From positions 1-57,870 of the forward strand of contig JBIQIQ010000002.1 in assembly GCA_044507975.1 (NCBI GenBank): a DNA stretch of 57,870 bases, in the 5' to 3' direction. Under the pieces are notes generated by a model. The model did no database searches. It was not told the DNA's origin and saw only the letters and a program-made list of their open reading frames with translations. This document shows positions 29,066 through 36,815 of this stretch, in pieces. The position numbers were made by a program, and so were the translations under genes. The stretch's first letter is position 1. Every line of letters begins with the position of its first letter. This DNA is from DASRWD01 sp044507975. GTDB taxonomy: Bacteria; Deinococcota; Deinococci; Deinococcales; Trueperaceae.

Positions 29066-29149
29066 TCTAGACACAAGCCATGCGCCCGGCCAGCGTCGGG
29101 CACGGTCTACGGCACGGCGCGCGGCGCCGCAGGAGGAGGCACGGAGCTC

Positions 29150-29455
29150 ATGCAGACGGTGAACATCGCCAACGCCAGACGCTTCTCCCTCGCCGAGGTC
29201 CAGGTCCAAGGCCTGCTCGAGGCCGGCGGCATGACGCTCGAGCTCCTCTGCTTCGAGGCCGGACAGTCCTGGAGCGGGGGAGAGGGCCGCGCCGCCGTGT
29301 ACCAGGTCCTCGAGGGCGAGGCCCTCGTCAAGTCGGGCGGCGCCACCGAGCGCGTGGGCAAGGGGCGGCTCGCGGCCTTGGAGGCCGGCGAGGACCACGC
29401 CCTCGAGAACGCCGGCGGCGGCCTGCTGGTCGTCCTCGCCACGCGGCAGGGCTGA
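29150..29455 (+). CDS. Small single-domain cupin protein
   Basis: 101 residues. A beta-rich sequence with cupin-like features: FEAGQSWSGGEGRAAVYQVLEGEALVKSG (first motif, most metal-ligand His missing) and GRLAALEAGEDHALENAGGGLLVVLATR (second motif, one His). With incomplete metal ligands it may bind a small molecule rather than catalyse. The ATG is chosen for the GGAG 7 nt upstream. It precedes the acyl-CoA carboxylase gene by 22 nt and is probably co-transcribed with it; a functional link is not evident. Confidence 0.65.
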   Translation: MQTVNIANARRFSLAEVQVQGLLEAGGMTLELLCFEAGQSWSGGEGRAAVYQVLEGEALVKSGGATERVGKGRLAALEAGEDHALENAGGGLLVVLATRQG

Positions 29456-29477
29456 GCCCGGCGCTACGGGAGGCGGC

Positions 29478-31127
29478 GTGAAGGGCGGTCCCGAGGAGGA
29501 GGGTCCTACCGGCAGCGCGATCACCATGGCCGCGTGGGAAGGGGCCACCGCCCTCCTCGCCGAGCAGAGGGCACAGGTAGCGATGGGCGGCGGCGCCAAG
29601 GCGGCCGAGAGGCAGCACGCGAAGGGGCGGCTCACGGCCCGGGAGCGCGTCTCGCTCCTCGTCGACGACGTTCCCGGCGCCTTCCTCGAGCTGATGACCT
29701 TCGCCGGCTGGGAGCTGTACCCGGAGGCCGGCGGCGCGCCCGCCGGTGGCGTGGTGACCGGCATCGGACGCGTCTCCGGTCGCGACTGGATGATCATCGC
29801 CAACGACGCGACGGTGAAGGCCGGAGCGTTCTTCCCGATCACGGCCAAGAAGGTGATCCGCGCGCAGACGATCGCGCTGGAGAACCGCCTGCCGACCATC
29901 TACCTCGTCGACTCCGCCGGCGTCTACCTGCCGATGCAGGACGAGATCTTCCCGGACCAGGACGACTTCGGCCGGGTGTTCTATCTCAACGCGCGCATGA
30001 GCGCCCTGGGCGTGCCTCAGCTCGCCGCCATCATGGGCAACTGCGTCGCCGGGGGCGCCTACCTGCCCGTCATGTGCGACAAGCTCGTCATGACCGACGG
30101 CTCTGGCCTCTACCTGGCGGGCCCGGCGCTGGTGAAGGCGGCGATCGGGCAGGACGTCGACTCGGAGGAGCTCGGCGGCGCCGCCATGCACGCCGAGGTA
30201 TCCGGCACCGTCGACTTCCGGGAGCCGAACGACGAGAGCGCGCTCAGGCGCCTGCGGGGGCTGGCGGCCGGCTACGCTCGGGCCGAGCCCGCCCCGTGGG
30301 CGCGCGACCGCTCGGACGCGCCGGAGCCGCCGGGCGGCCTCGAGGACCTCCTGCCCGTCGACGGCGGCACGCGGCCCTACGAGGTGCGGGACGTGATCGC
30401 GCGCCTGCTCGACGCGGGCCCGTTCGAGGAGTACAAGGCCGAGTACGGCGAGACGATCGTCTGCGGCACCGGGCGCCTCGGCGGCTACCCGGTGGGGGTC
30501 GTCGCCAACCAGAAGCGCGTGATCCGCAAGCGAGGACGCATCGAGATCGGCGGCGTCATCTACGGCGACGCTGCCGACAAGGCCGCCCGCTTCGTCCTCA
30601 ACTGCAACCAGGCCGGCGTTCCCATCGTGTTCCTGCACGACGTCAACGGGTTCATGGTCGGCCGTGACAGCGAGCGCGAGGGGATCATCCGGCGCGGCGC
30701 CAAGCTCGTGAACGCGGTGTCGAACAGCGTCGTGCCGCGCATCAGCGTCATCCTGGGAGGCTCCTACGGCGCCGGCCACTACGCGATGAGCGGCAAGGCG
30801 TTCGCGCCGCGGTTCATCTTCGCGCTTCCGAGCGCCCGCTTCGCCGTCATGGGCGGCCAGCAGGCGGCGAGCACGCTGCTCGACATCCAGGCCGCGCAGC
30901 TGAGGCGGCAGGGCGCCGACGTCGACGCCGAGGTGCTCGAGGAGCTCCGGCGCGAGGTGGCGGACCGCTACCGCGACGCCCTCGACATCAGGTACGCGGC
31001 CGCGCGCCTGTGGGTCGACGAGGTCCTCGCCCCCCGCGAGCTGCGCGGGGCGCTCGTGCGGGCGCTCGAGGCCTGCGCCGCCGCGCCCGTGCAACAGACC
31101 TTCCCGCTCGGCGTCTTCCAGGTCTGA
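29478..31127 (+). CDS. Acyl-CoA carboxylase, carboxyltransferase (beta) subunit
   Basis: 549 residues with two crotonase-like halves. N-half: AKGRLTARERVSLLVD, YLVDSAGVYLPMQDEIFPDQDDFGR, and the oxyanion-hole region MGNCVAGGAYLPVMCD. C-half: VVANQKRVIRKRGRIEIGGVIY, NGFMVGRDSEREGIIRRGAKL and ILGGSYGAGHYAM. This is the MccB/PccB type that moves CO2 from biotin to an acyl-CoA; the AGVYLPMQDEIFPDQ loop is most like methylcrotonyl-CoA carboxylase. The biotin carboxylase partner is not in the window, so substrate is open. It overlaps the BatA-like gene by one base. Confidence 0.88.
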   Translation: MKGGPEEEGPTGSAITMAAWEGATALLAEQRAQVAMGGGAKAAERQHAKGRLTARERVSLLVDDVPGAFLELMTFAGWELYPEAGGAPAGGVVTGIGRVSGRDWMIIANDATVKAGAFFPITAKKVIRAQTIALENRLPTIYLVDSAGVYLPMQDEIFPDQDDFGRVFYLNARMSALGVPQLAAIMGNCVAGGAYLPVMCDKLVMTDGSGLYLAGPALVKAAIGQDVDSEELGGAAMHAEVSGTVDFREPNDESALRRLRGLAAGYARAEPAPWARDRSDAPEPPGGLEDLLPVDGGTRPYEVRDVIARLLDAGPFEEYKAEYGETIVCGTGRLGGYPVGVVANQKRVIRKRGRIEIGGVIYGDAADKAARFVLNCNQAGVPIVFLHDVNGFMVGRDSEREGIIRRGAKLVNAVSNSVVPRISVILGGSYGAGHYAMSGKAFAPRFIFALPSARFAVMGGQQAASTLLDIQAAQLRRQGADVDAEVLEELRREVADRYRDALDIRYAAARLWVDEVLAPRELRGALVRALEACAAAPVQQTFPLGVFQV

Positions 31128-32803
31128 TGGCGCTGGTCTTCTCCAGCCCTGCCTTCCTGTGGCTCCTGGCGGCCCTGCCGCTGGTGGTCATACTCCACTT
31201 CCTGCGCGCTCGCCGCCGCAAGCACGAGGTGTCCGCGCTGTTCCTCTGGGAGCGCGCCGCGCGCACCGCCTCGCTGAGGCGGCGCGTGCGGCCGTCCTGG
31301 CTGCTCCTCCTCCAGCTGCTGTTCGTGGCTCTGGGCGCGCTGGCGCTCGCCCGTCCGGCGCTCGTCTCGCGCGAGGCGCCCGACCGCGTGCTCGTCATCG
31401 ACGCGTCGGCCTCGATGGCAGCTGCCGCCGGTCCGACAGAGGGCGAGGCTGGCACGCGCCTCGACAGAGCGATCGACATCGCGAGGCGGCTCGCCCAGGA
31501 CGCGAGCCGGCTGGCGATCGTGCGGGCCGGGACCGAGGCGACGCTGATCGCTCCCCTCGACGCCAGCGGCGCCGACAGGGAGGAGGCCCTCTCGCGGCTG
31601 GCCGCGGGCGACGCCGCTGCCGACGTGAGCGGCGCCCTCGACCTGGCGGCGGCGCTCCTGCCCGGCGCCGAGGTCCATGTCGTGACGGACCGGGCCCTCT
31701 CGCTGGGGCTGGCCGAGGTGCACGTGGTCGGGGACGAGGTGCCCAACGTCGGCATCAGCGCGCTGGAGGTGGGCATCGGCCAGGTCTTCGTCGGGGTCGT
31801 GGCCAGCGGGCCGCGGCCCGTCGAGGTGCACGTGATGCTCGAGCGGGACGGCCTCGAGGTGGCCTCGTCGGACGTGCTGGTACCGGCGGGTGGTGTCGGG
31901 ACCGTCACGTTCCCCCTGCCCGACCTCTCGGGGGTGATCGCCGCGCGCGTCGCGGGAGGAGCGGACGCCCTGGCGCTCGACGACGTCGCCTACGCCGGGA
32001 GCCGCGCGGTGCGCGTCGTGACCGACGACACCCACGGCGCCGTGACGCGCGCGGTCGAGGCGGTCCCGAACGTCGAGGTCACGTTCAGCCGGGGCTCGGG
32101 CTTCCTGGTCGCCGACCTGCGGGTGCTGACGAGCGGGCTGGCGCCGGTGGTCGACGGCGCCTACGTGTCGTTCCCCGCCCCCGCCGCCGAGCCCGTCTAC
32201 GCCGTCGTCCGGGACTTCGACAGGGCCGACCCCCTGCTGCGCTTCGCCGACCTCTCCGAGGTCGTGGTCGGACTCGACCCGGCGCGCGCGCCGTGGCCTG
32301 ACGGCGAGGAGGGGTGGAGGGTGCTGGCCCGCACGGCCGATCTGACGCCGGTCATCAGGGTGCGCGACGCGGGTCCTGTCGCCGTGGAGTTCGCCTTCCA
32401 CCCCAGCCAGTCGGACCTGACCCTGCGCCCCGCCTTCCCGGCGCTGTTCGCGAACGTCTTCGCCGCGCTCGGCACGACCGAGCGCGTGCGGCTGGGTGAG
32501 GCCTCCTCGCTGGGTGGGCCGTGGCTCGAGCCCGGCGTCTACGAGGTGGAGGGGCGGGCGGTGCTGGCGTCGCTTCTGTCGCCAGGGGAGTCGCGACTGC
32601 CGCGCGACGGCTCGGCCGCCGCAGGGCGGGCGCCCGGGGACACCTCTGCCGAGGCCGCTGGAGCCACGCCGGGCGTTCCGGCACAGCGCCAGGCTCCCGC
32701 AGGCGAGGCACCCACGTCGCTCGCCGTCGTCCTCGGTGCCCTGGCCCTGCTCGCCCTGGTGGCGGAGTGGGTGCTGAGGCGCACGCGCCTGGCCGCCGCC
32801 TGA
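31127..32803 (+). CDS. BatA-like membrane protein with a von Willebrand-type domain
   Basis: 558 residues. The opening SSPAFLWLLAALPLVVILHFLRARRRKHEVSALFLWE (two close membrane helices with an Arg cluster) is the BatA/aerotolerance signature. A VWA-like domain follows (VLVIDASASMAAAAG, with D-x-S-x-S of the metal site), then a long beta-rich region and a final membrane helix (TSLAVVLGALALLALVAEWVL). Such proteins are often encoded with MoxR ATPases; none is here. The function is unknown. The ATG shares a base with the preceding stop (TGATG). Confidence 0.75.
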   Translation: MALVFSSPAFLWLLAALPLVVILHFLRARRRKHEVSALFLWERAARTASLRRRVRPSWLLLLQLLFVALGALALARPALVSREAPDRVLVIDASASMAAAAGPTEGEAGTRLDRAIDIARRLAQDASRLAIVRAGTEATLIAPLDASGADREEALSRLAAGDAAADVSGALDLAAALLPGAEVHVVTDRALSLGLAEVHVVGDEVPNVGISALEVGIGQVFVGVVASGPRPVEVHVMLERDGLEVASSDVLVPAGGVGTVTFPLPDLSGVIAARVAGGADALALDDVAYAGSRAVRVVTDDTHGAVTRAVEAVPNVEVTFSRGSGFLVADLRVLTSGLAPVVDGAYVSFPAPAAEPVYAVVRDFDRADPLLRFADLSEVVVGLDPARAPWPDGEEGWRVLARTADLTPVIRVRDAGPVAVEFAFHPSQSDLTLRPAFPALFANVFAALGTTERVRLGEASSLGGPWLEPGVYEVEGRAVLASLLSPGESRLPRDGSAAAGRAPGDTSAEAAGATPGVPAQRQAPAGEAPTSLAVVLGALALLALVAEWVLRRTRLAAA

Positions 32804-32865
32804 GCTCCGCCGCGCTGTTCCCGAAGAGCGGCGCGGCGCCACCGGGCCACGCGAGGCGGCCTGGT

Positions 32866-32871
32866 TAGACT
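32866..32871 (+). promoter_or_regulatory. Leaderless -10 box of rodA
   Basis: TAGACT, 6 nt before the GTG at 32878. Confidence 0.6.
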
Positions 32872-32877
32872 GCCCGC

Positions 32878-33939
32878 GTGACGCGCGTCGATCTCAGCCT
32901 GCCCGTCGTGACCGCGCTGGTGCTGGCGCTGGGTCTGGTCACGCTCAGCAGCGCGGCTCCCGGCGGCGAGTTCGACCGCCAGCTCGTGTTCCTCGGCGCC
33001 GGCGCGCTGCTGGTCGGCGCGGTCCTGTGGCTGGGCAAGAGGCGCCTCGTGCGCGCGACGCCGTACGTCTACCTGCTCAGCATCGGGCTACTGGTGCTCG
33101 TACAGGTGATGGGCACCGAGGTCAACAACGCGAGGTCGTGGCTGGTCATCGGCCCGCTGCCCGGCTTCCAGCCCAGCGAGCTCGCCAAGATCGCGCTGAT
33201 CTTCGCCCTCGCCTCGGCCCTGCACGAGCGTCCGATCCGCGGGATCGTCGACTACCTGCGCGTCGGCGCCCTCGCCGGTCCGCCGGTGGCGCTGGTGTTC
33301 CTCGAGCCGGACTTCGGCTCGGCGCTCGTGATCGCGATGATCGCCGTGGGCATGGTGCTCGTGCGCGGCCTCCCGTGGCGGCAGCTCGTCGTCATCGTGC
33401 TGGCCGTCGTCGTCGCCACGCCCACCGTCCTGCTGCCCAACCTCGCCGACTACCAGCGCGACCGGCTCCTCTCGTTCCTGAACCCGGAGGCGGACGCGCA
33501 AGGCTCCGGCTACCAGATCATCCAGGCGACGATCGCCGTCGGCTCCGGCGGCCTGCTGGGCAAGGGCTACAAGCAGGGCACGCAGGGCCAGCTCGGGTTC
33601 ATCCCCGAGCAGCACAACGACTTCATCTTCCCCGTGTTGGCCGAGGAGGGCGGCTTCGTAGCCTCCGTGGCCCTGCTGATCCTCTACGGCCTGCTGTTCT
33701 GGCGCCTGCTGGCGATGGCAGCGGAGTGCCCGTTCGAGCGGGACCAGCTGATCGTCGTCGGCGTCGTCGTCCTCATCGGCTTCCAGGTGCTGGTCAACAT
33801 CGGCGTGGCCCTCGGCCTCGCGCCGGTCACGGGCATCACGCTGCCACTCGTGTCCTACGGAGGCACCAGCCTCCTCTCGACCCTGCTGGGGCTGTCGATC
33901 GCGTTCACCGTGCACCGCGACCGCTACGCCGAGTGGTGA
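32878..33939 (+). CDS. rodA: SEDS-family peptidoglycan polymerase RodA
   Basis: 353 residues from a GTG, about ten transmembrane helices. SEDS motifs: ARSWLVIGPLPGFQPSELAKIALI, FLEPDFGSALVIAMIAVGM (Asp of the active site), GSGGLLGKGYKQGTQGQLGFIPEQHNDFIF, and a final GLAPVTGITLPLVSYGGTSLL. The IPEQHNDFIF signature separates RodA/FtsW from other membrane proteins; the overall length suits RodA. It makes glycan strands with a partner class-B PBP during cell-wall growth. The partner gene is not in the window. Confidence 0.94.
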   Translation: MTRVDLSLPVVTALVLALGLVTLSSAAPGGEFDRQLVFLGAGALLVGAVLWLGKRRLVRATPYVYLLSIGLLVLVQVMGTEVNNARSWLVIGPLPGFQPSELAKIALIFALASALHERPIRGIVDYLRVGALAGPPVALVFLEPDFGSALVIAMIAVGMVLVRGLPWRQLVVIVLAVVVATPTVLLPNLADYQRDRLLSFLNPEADAQGSGYQIIQATIAVGSGGLLGKGYKQGTQGQLGFIPEQHNDFIFPVLAEEGGFVASVALLILYGLLFWRLLAMAAECPFERDQLIVVGVVVLIGFQVLVNIGVALGLAPVTGITLPLVSYGGTSLLSTLLGLSIAFTVHRDRYAEW

Positions 33940-33949
33940 CGGGCTCTGG

Positions 33950-33955
33950 TAACGT
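33950..33955 (+). promoter_or_regulatory. Leaderless -10 box of the SufT-like gene
   Basis: TAACGT, 7 nt before the ATG at 33963. Confidence 0.45.
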
Positions 33956-33962
33956 CGAGGCC

Positions 33963-34340
33963 ATGAGCGACACGGGTCAGCCGGCCGCAGCGCCCAACCT
34001 CGACCTCGGCACGGAGGCCGGCAAGGAAGCCATGCGGGCACAGGTCCTCGAGGCCCTCAAGGTGGTGAGGGACCCGGAGATCCCCGTCAACGTGGTCGAC
34101 CTCGGCCTCGTGTACGACGTTGGCATCGACGAGGCGGGCAACGTCGGCGTCGAGATGACCCTGACGAGCATGGGCTGCCCGGTGCAGGACCTCATCCAGG
34201 CCGATGCCGAGCTGGCCGTCATGAAGGTCGACGGCGTCAACTCGGTCACCGTCGACTTCGTATGGTCGCCGCCCTGGAGCCCTCAGAAGATGACGGAGGA
34301 CGGCAAGAAGCAGATGCGCATGTTCGGCTTCAACGTCTGA
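33963..34340 (+). CDS. SufT/MIP18-family iron-sulfur assembly protein
   Basis: 125 residues, single DUF59 domain: ALKVVRDPEIPVNVVDLGLVYDVGIDEAGNVGVEMTLTSMGCPVQDLI, then VDFVWSPPWSPQKMTEDGKKQMRMFG. The D-P-E-I-P-V-N-V-V-D-L-G-L-V-Y motif and conserved Cys in MGCP are typical. Members help in maturation of Fe-S proteins; PaaD relatives act in phenylacetate degradation, but no paa genes are nearby. It starts 23 nt after rodA and has its own leaderless promoter. Confidence 0.9.
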   Translation: MSDTGQPAAAPNLDLGTEAGKEAMRAQVLEALKVVRDPEIPVNVVDLGLVYDVGIDEAGNVGVEMTLTSMGCPVQDLIQADAELAVMKVDGVNSVTVDFVWSPPWSPQKMTEDGKKQMRMFGFNV

Positions 34341-34376
34341 GCCGAGGGCGCGGCCGCAGCCGCCCATCCGACCAGA

Positions 34377-34382
34377 TATCTT
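34377..34382 (+). promoter_or_regulatory. Leaderless -10 box of the unknown gene at 34390
   Basis: TATCTT, 7 nt before the ATG at 34390. It favours this ATG over a TTG three codons earlier. Confidence 0.5.
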
Positions 34383-34389
34383 GCTAGCC

Positions 34390-35052
34390 ATGTTCCTCAG
34401 GTCTGTGCGGCGTCCCGACGCGCGCGCCGCGGGGTGGCAGGCCCTGGCGCGCGACCTCGAGCTCGTCGATGGCGGCGACCTCGCCCAGCGCATCGCCCAC
34501 GAGCTCGGTCTCGGGCCGGGGCTTGTCGCGCCCGTCTACGCCCTGTCGCGCCCCGGCCAGCCTCGCCTGGTGCTGCTCGACCAGGCTCGCGAGCGCGTCG
34601 GGCCCACCGGGAGGGTCGAGGGCCTCCGCACCTGCGTGCTGGTGAGGGCCGAGCCCGGGGTCGAGTTCGTGTCGCTGAGGGTGACGGAGCGTCTGGGGCG
34701 CGCGATGGAGCTGATCGAGGCCGGCCGCAGCGGCGCGCCGCGCGTCTCCATGGGCGTGGACCCGGCCTTCGACGACCGCCTGGCCGTCTACTCGCGGGAG
34801 TCCGACGAGACGCTGCGCCTCCTGACCCCGCCCGTCCGCGAGGTGCTGATCCGCCTGCTGGGCGCCGACGGCCCGGTAGCGGAGGAGAGGCTGCCAGCGC
34901 GCGGCCGGGTCGCGCCTGTCGTGGTGATCGGCGGGCGGAACGTGCTCCTGACGCTCGAGGAGAGCGAGCCGGTGGCGTTCGAGCGCCTGGCGGCCGCGGC
35001 CGCCGACATGCTGGGGCTCTACGCCGCGCTGTGCGCGGCCGGCCGCGGCTAG
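34390..35052 (+). CDS. Conserved-looking protein of unknown function
   Basis: 220 residues, no signal peptide or membrane helix. Two halves of mixed alpha/beta character; the segment FDDRLAVYSRESDETLRLLTPPVREVLIRLLG resembles a motif seen in DUF3137-type proteins (a folded F-x-x-x-x-V-x-S-x-D-x-x-x-x-x-x-LLTP core), but the rest does not let me assign a family. The second half ends in a helix rich in Ala and Leu. It converges on rlmH; the two genes overlap by 4 nt and share the palindrome CTAG as stop codons. Coding is supported by length and the leaderless promoter. Confidence 0.6.
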   Translation: MFLRSVRRPDARAAGWQALARDLELVDGGDLAQRIAHELGLGPGLVAPVYALSRPGQPRLVLLDQARERVGPTGRVEGLRTCVLVRAEPGVEFVSLRVTERLGRAMELIEAGRSGAPRVSMGVDPAFDDRLAVYSRESDETLRLLTPPVREVLIRLLGADGPVAEERLPARGRVAPVVVIGGRNVLLTLEESEPVAFERLAAAAADMLGLYAALCAAGRG

Positions 35053-35507
35053 CTCCGGTGGTACGGGTGTCCGGACCTGAGCGCCTCGACGCGGTAGAGC
35101 TGCTCGAGCAGCACCACCCGCGCCAGGTCGTGGGGGAGGGTGAGCCTCGAGAGCGCGAGCGCGTCGTGGGCAGCGCTCCGCAGCTCGTCTCCGTGCCCGT
35201 CGGGCCCGCCGACGAAGAGCGTGATCCGGCTCGTGCCCCTCGTCTCGAGCTCCTCTACGCGGGCCGCAAGGGCCGAGGTGGCGAGCTGCTCACCCCGCTC
35301 GTCGAGCAGCACGAGGCGACCGTCGGCGTGTCTGAGGGCGTCTGCGTCGTGGCGAGCCCGGGCGGCCTCAGGTCCGAGCGCGGAGCGGTCCCTGAGCTCG
35401 ACGACCTCGAGCTGAGCCACGCCGGTGAGCAGCTGCGCGTAGCGCTCGGCGGCGGCCGCCAGGGGCCCGCGCTTCATGGCGCCGACGGCCACCAGCCGGT
35501 AGCGCAC
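35049..35507 (-). CDS. rlmH: 23S rRNA (pseudouridine1915-N3)-methyltransferase RlmH
   Basis: 152 residues from a GTG that overlaps the thyX stop by one base (TAGTG). The protein starts VRYRLVAVGAMKRGPLAAAA as expected, and ends with the knot domain: ITLFVGGPDGHGDELR (SAM-binding loop), LTLPHDLARVVLLEQLYRV and GHPYHRS. The C-terminal YHR/HP-x-H motif is present. It methylates helix 69 of 23S rRNA. Being coupled to thyX is unusual functionally but convenient: both consume methyl or folate-derived carbon. Confidence 0.94.
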   Translation of the reverse strand: MRYRLVAVGAMKRGPLAAAAERYAQLLTGVAQLEVVELRDRSALGPEAARARHDADALRHADGRLVLLDERGEQLATSALAARVEELETRGTSRITLFVGGPDGHGDELRSAAHDALALSRLTLPHDLARVVLLEQLYRVEALRSGHPYHRS

Positions 35508-36388
35508 TAGCCCGCGTCGGAGGCGTCCGGCAGGTCGGCCTCGGAGAGCCCCAGCTTGGCGAGGAACTCGGCGCGGCGCGTCTTGCGCATGCCCGATCCG
35601 GCTACCGCCAGCGCGAGACGGTCGAGGTCGACCGACCCCTTGAGCGCGTCGAGCTCGGTGCGGGACAGCGTGCGCGCGTGCAGCACGTGCTCCTCGAAGG
35701 CCTCGTAGGCGAGCGGGCACACGGCCCTCACGGCCGCAGCCATCGCGTCGCCGTAGGCGCGGATCTCGTACTGGGCGTGCCAGTCCATGCGCAGCCTCAG
35801 GAAGTGGAACAGGTTGTTGAGGTCGATCTGCCAGTACATCTCCGTGTACAGGGAGAGCGGCAGGTTCACGCGGGCGAGCTCGCGCGCGACGTCGTGCTCG
35901 AGCAGCCCCTCGTACTCGGCGTAGGCGCGGTCCTGTCCGCCGGAGAGGACGTCGAGGACGCGCTGCTGGAGGTCCTCGGGTACCGAGCGGTCGTCGCCTC
36001 CCTGCTTGTTGGCGCGGCTCTGGAAGCGCACCTCGTGGCGCCGAGGCACGTAGAACTCGTCCTTCATGACGCTGTAGCGACCGCTGATCTCGTTGAGGCG
36101 CGCGGTCCTGTGACGGATCCACTGGCGCGCGACGAAGATCGGCATCTTGACGTGGAACGTGAAGATCACCTGCTCGAACGGGCTGGTGTGCTGGTGCCGC
36201 AGCAGGTAGTCGATGAGCGCGGCGTCCTCGCGCACGGTCTTCGTGCCCTGGCCGTACGAGACGCGCGCCGCCTGGACGATGCGCTCGTCGCCTCCCAGGT
36301 AGTCGACGAGCCGTACGAAGCCGTGGTCGAGGACCTTCACCTCTTCGTCGATGAGCGCCTCTGCGGCGGGGACGACCACTCTGGCCAT
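35507..36388 (-). CDS. thyX: Flavin-dependent thymidylate synthase ThyX
   Basis: 293 residues. The ThyX motif RHR-x7-S is intact (RHRTARLNEIS), followed by GRYSVMKDEFYVP; LDHGFVRLVDYLGGDERIVQAARVSYG and HQHTSPFEQVIFTFHVKMPIFVARQWIRHR match FAD- and dUMP-binding parts. It makes dTMP from dUMP using methylene-THF and NADPH, without producing DHF. The length, over 290 residues, is above the usual 220-250 because of a C-terminal extension after HARTLSRTELDALKGS. The ATG has a leaderless -10 box. First gene of thyX-rlmH. Confidence 0.96.
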   Translation of the reverse strand: MARVVVPAAEALIDEEVKVLDHGFVRLVDYLGGDERIVQAARVSYGQGTKTVREDAALIDYLLRHQHTSPFEQVIFTFHVKMPIFVARQWIRHRTARLNEISGRYSVMKDEFYVPRRHEVRFQSRANKQGGDDRSVPEDLQQRVLDVLSGGQDRAYAEYEGLLEHDVARELARVNLPLSLYTEMYWQIDLNNLFHFLRLRMDWHAQYEIRAYGDAMAAAVRAVCPLAYEAFEEHVLHARTLSRTELDALKGSVDLDRLALAVAGSGMRKTRRAEFLAKLGLSEADLPDASDAG

Positions 36389-36394
36389 GGCCGG

Positions 36395-36400
36395 ACTCTA
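36395..36400 (-). promoter_or_regulatory. Leaderless -10 box of thyX-rlmH
   Basis: TAGAGT on the minus strand, 6 nt before the ATG at 36388. Confidence 0.6.
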
Positions 36401-36584
36401 ACAGCCGCGCTATCGCGACGCCGGCCGCTCCGTCGGGGCGCAGGCCTCAGGCGAGCGGGTGCAGCCGCCCCAGGGAGGACCCGGCTCGGGCGATCATGAG
36501 TCCCAGATGAGTATCACGGTTCACATGGGGGCTTTCGTCCCTTGTCCATCGGATTCTCGCACTCTCATCGGACCTTCACCGCAG

Positions 36585-36613
36585 TTGACATGAGGGTGGG
36601 GCTATGGTCTACT
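36585..36613 (+). promoter_or_regulatory. S-layer gene promoter
   Basis: Consensus -35 TTGACA (36585-36590), 17-nt spacer, -10 TCTACT (36608-36613); TACTCT two bases on is an alternative with a 19-nt spacer. It is the only perfect TTGACA -35 I saw, as expected for a very highly expressed gene. Confidence 0.65.
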
Positions 36614-36649
36614 CTGGCTTGGACTCTCGCGGGTCCTCGGCCGCAGCGG

Positions 36650-36668
36650 AAGGAGGTGCACCTACTTG
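36650..36668 (+). promoter_or_regulatory. Ribosome site and in-frame TTG far upstream of the S-layer signal peptide
   Basis: AGGAGGTG at 36650-36657, then a TTG at 36666 which is in frame with the S-layer protein and open to its ATG at 36816, giving 50 extra residues before the signal peptide. The weaker AAGGGG site stands before the ATG. Confidence 0.45.
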
Positions 36669-36815
36669 AACCGGCCCTGGAACCAGAGCGTCCCCGGCAG
36701 AACTCTCAGCCTGGCAGGACGGACGCGGAGAGGAAACACGGAAACTCCCGGGTCCCCCTCGTGGCTGGCAGCACGCCGGGCCAGAAGCAATTCACAAGTT
36801 CAAGGGGTAAACCAC

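Larger units (their letters stand above)
28774..29149. other. Gene-free stretch with a cluster of DnaA boxes
   Basis: 376 nt between trpF and the cupin gene without a credible coding frame. Contents: perfect DnaA boxes TTATCCACA at 28819-28827 and 28994-29002 on the plus strand, a TTGTCCACA box on the minus strand at 28852-28860, a small TGTC-AATA-GACA dyad (28980-28991), and a TACGCT -10-like element at 29060. No AT-rich unwinding region is obvious, and dnaA/dnaN are not in the window. Confidence 0.7.
36389..36815. other. 427-nt divergent intergenic region and S-layer leader
   Basis: The left end holds the thyX -10 box; the right two thirds hold the S-layer promoter and a leader of roughly 195 nt. 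Several short frames occur but none looks like a protein. The leader includes a perfect AGGAGGTG site and the palindrome AGGTGCACCT near 36652-36661. Confidence 0.6.

Noticed and set aside
28774..29149. The DnaA-box region as the chromosome origin
   Set aside because: No dnaA, dnaN, gid, par or rpmH genes and no AT-rich element; gene direction does not switch here. Kept only as a candidate DnaA-binding locus.
32804..32877. Hairpin between the BatA-like gene and rodA as a terminator
   Set aside because: The arms pair imperfectly with two mismatches and there is no T-run; not listed as a feature.
36666..36815. 50-residue N-terminal extension of the S-layer protein
   Set aside because: It would precede a complete signal peptide and is Arg/Gly-rich; treated as a leader feature, not coding.
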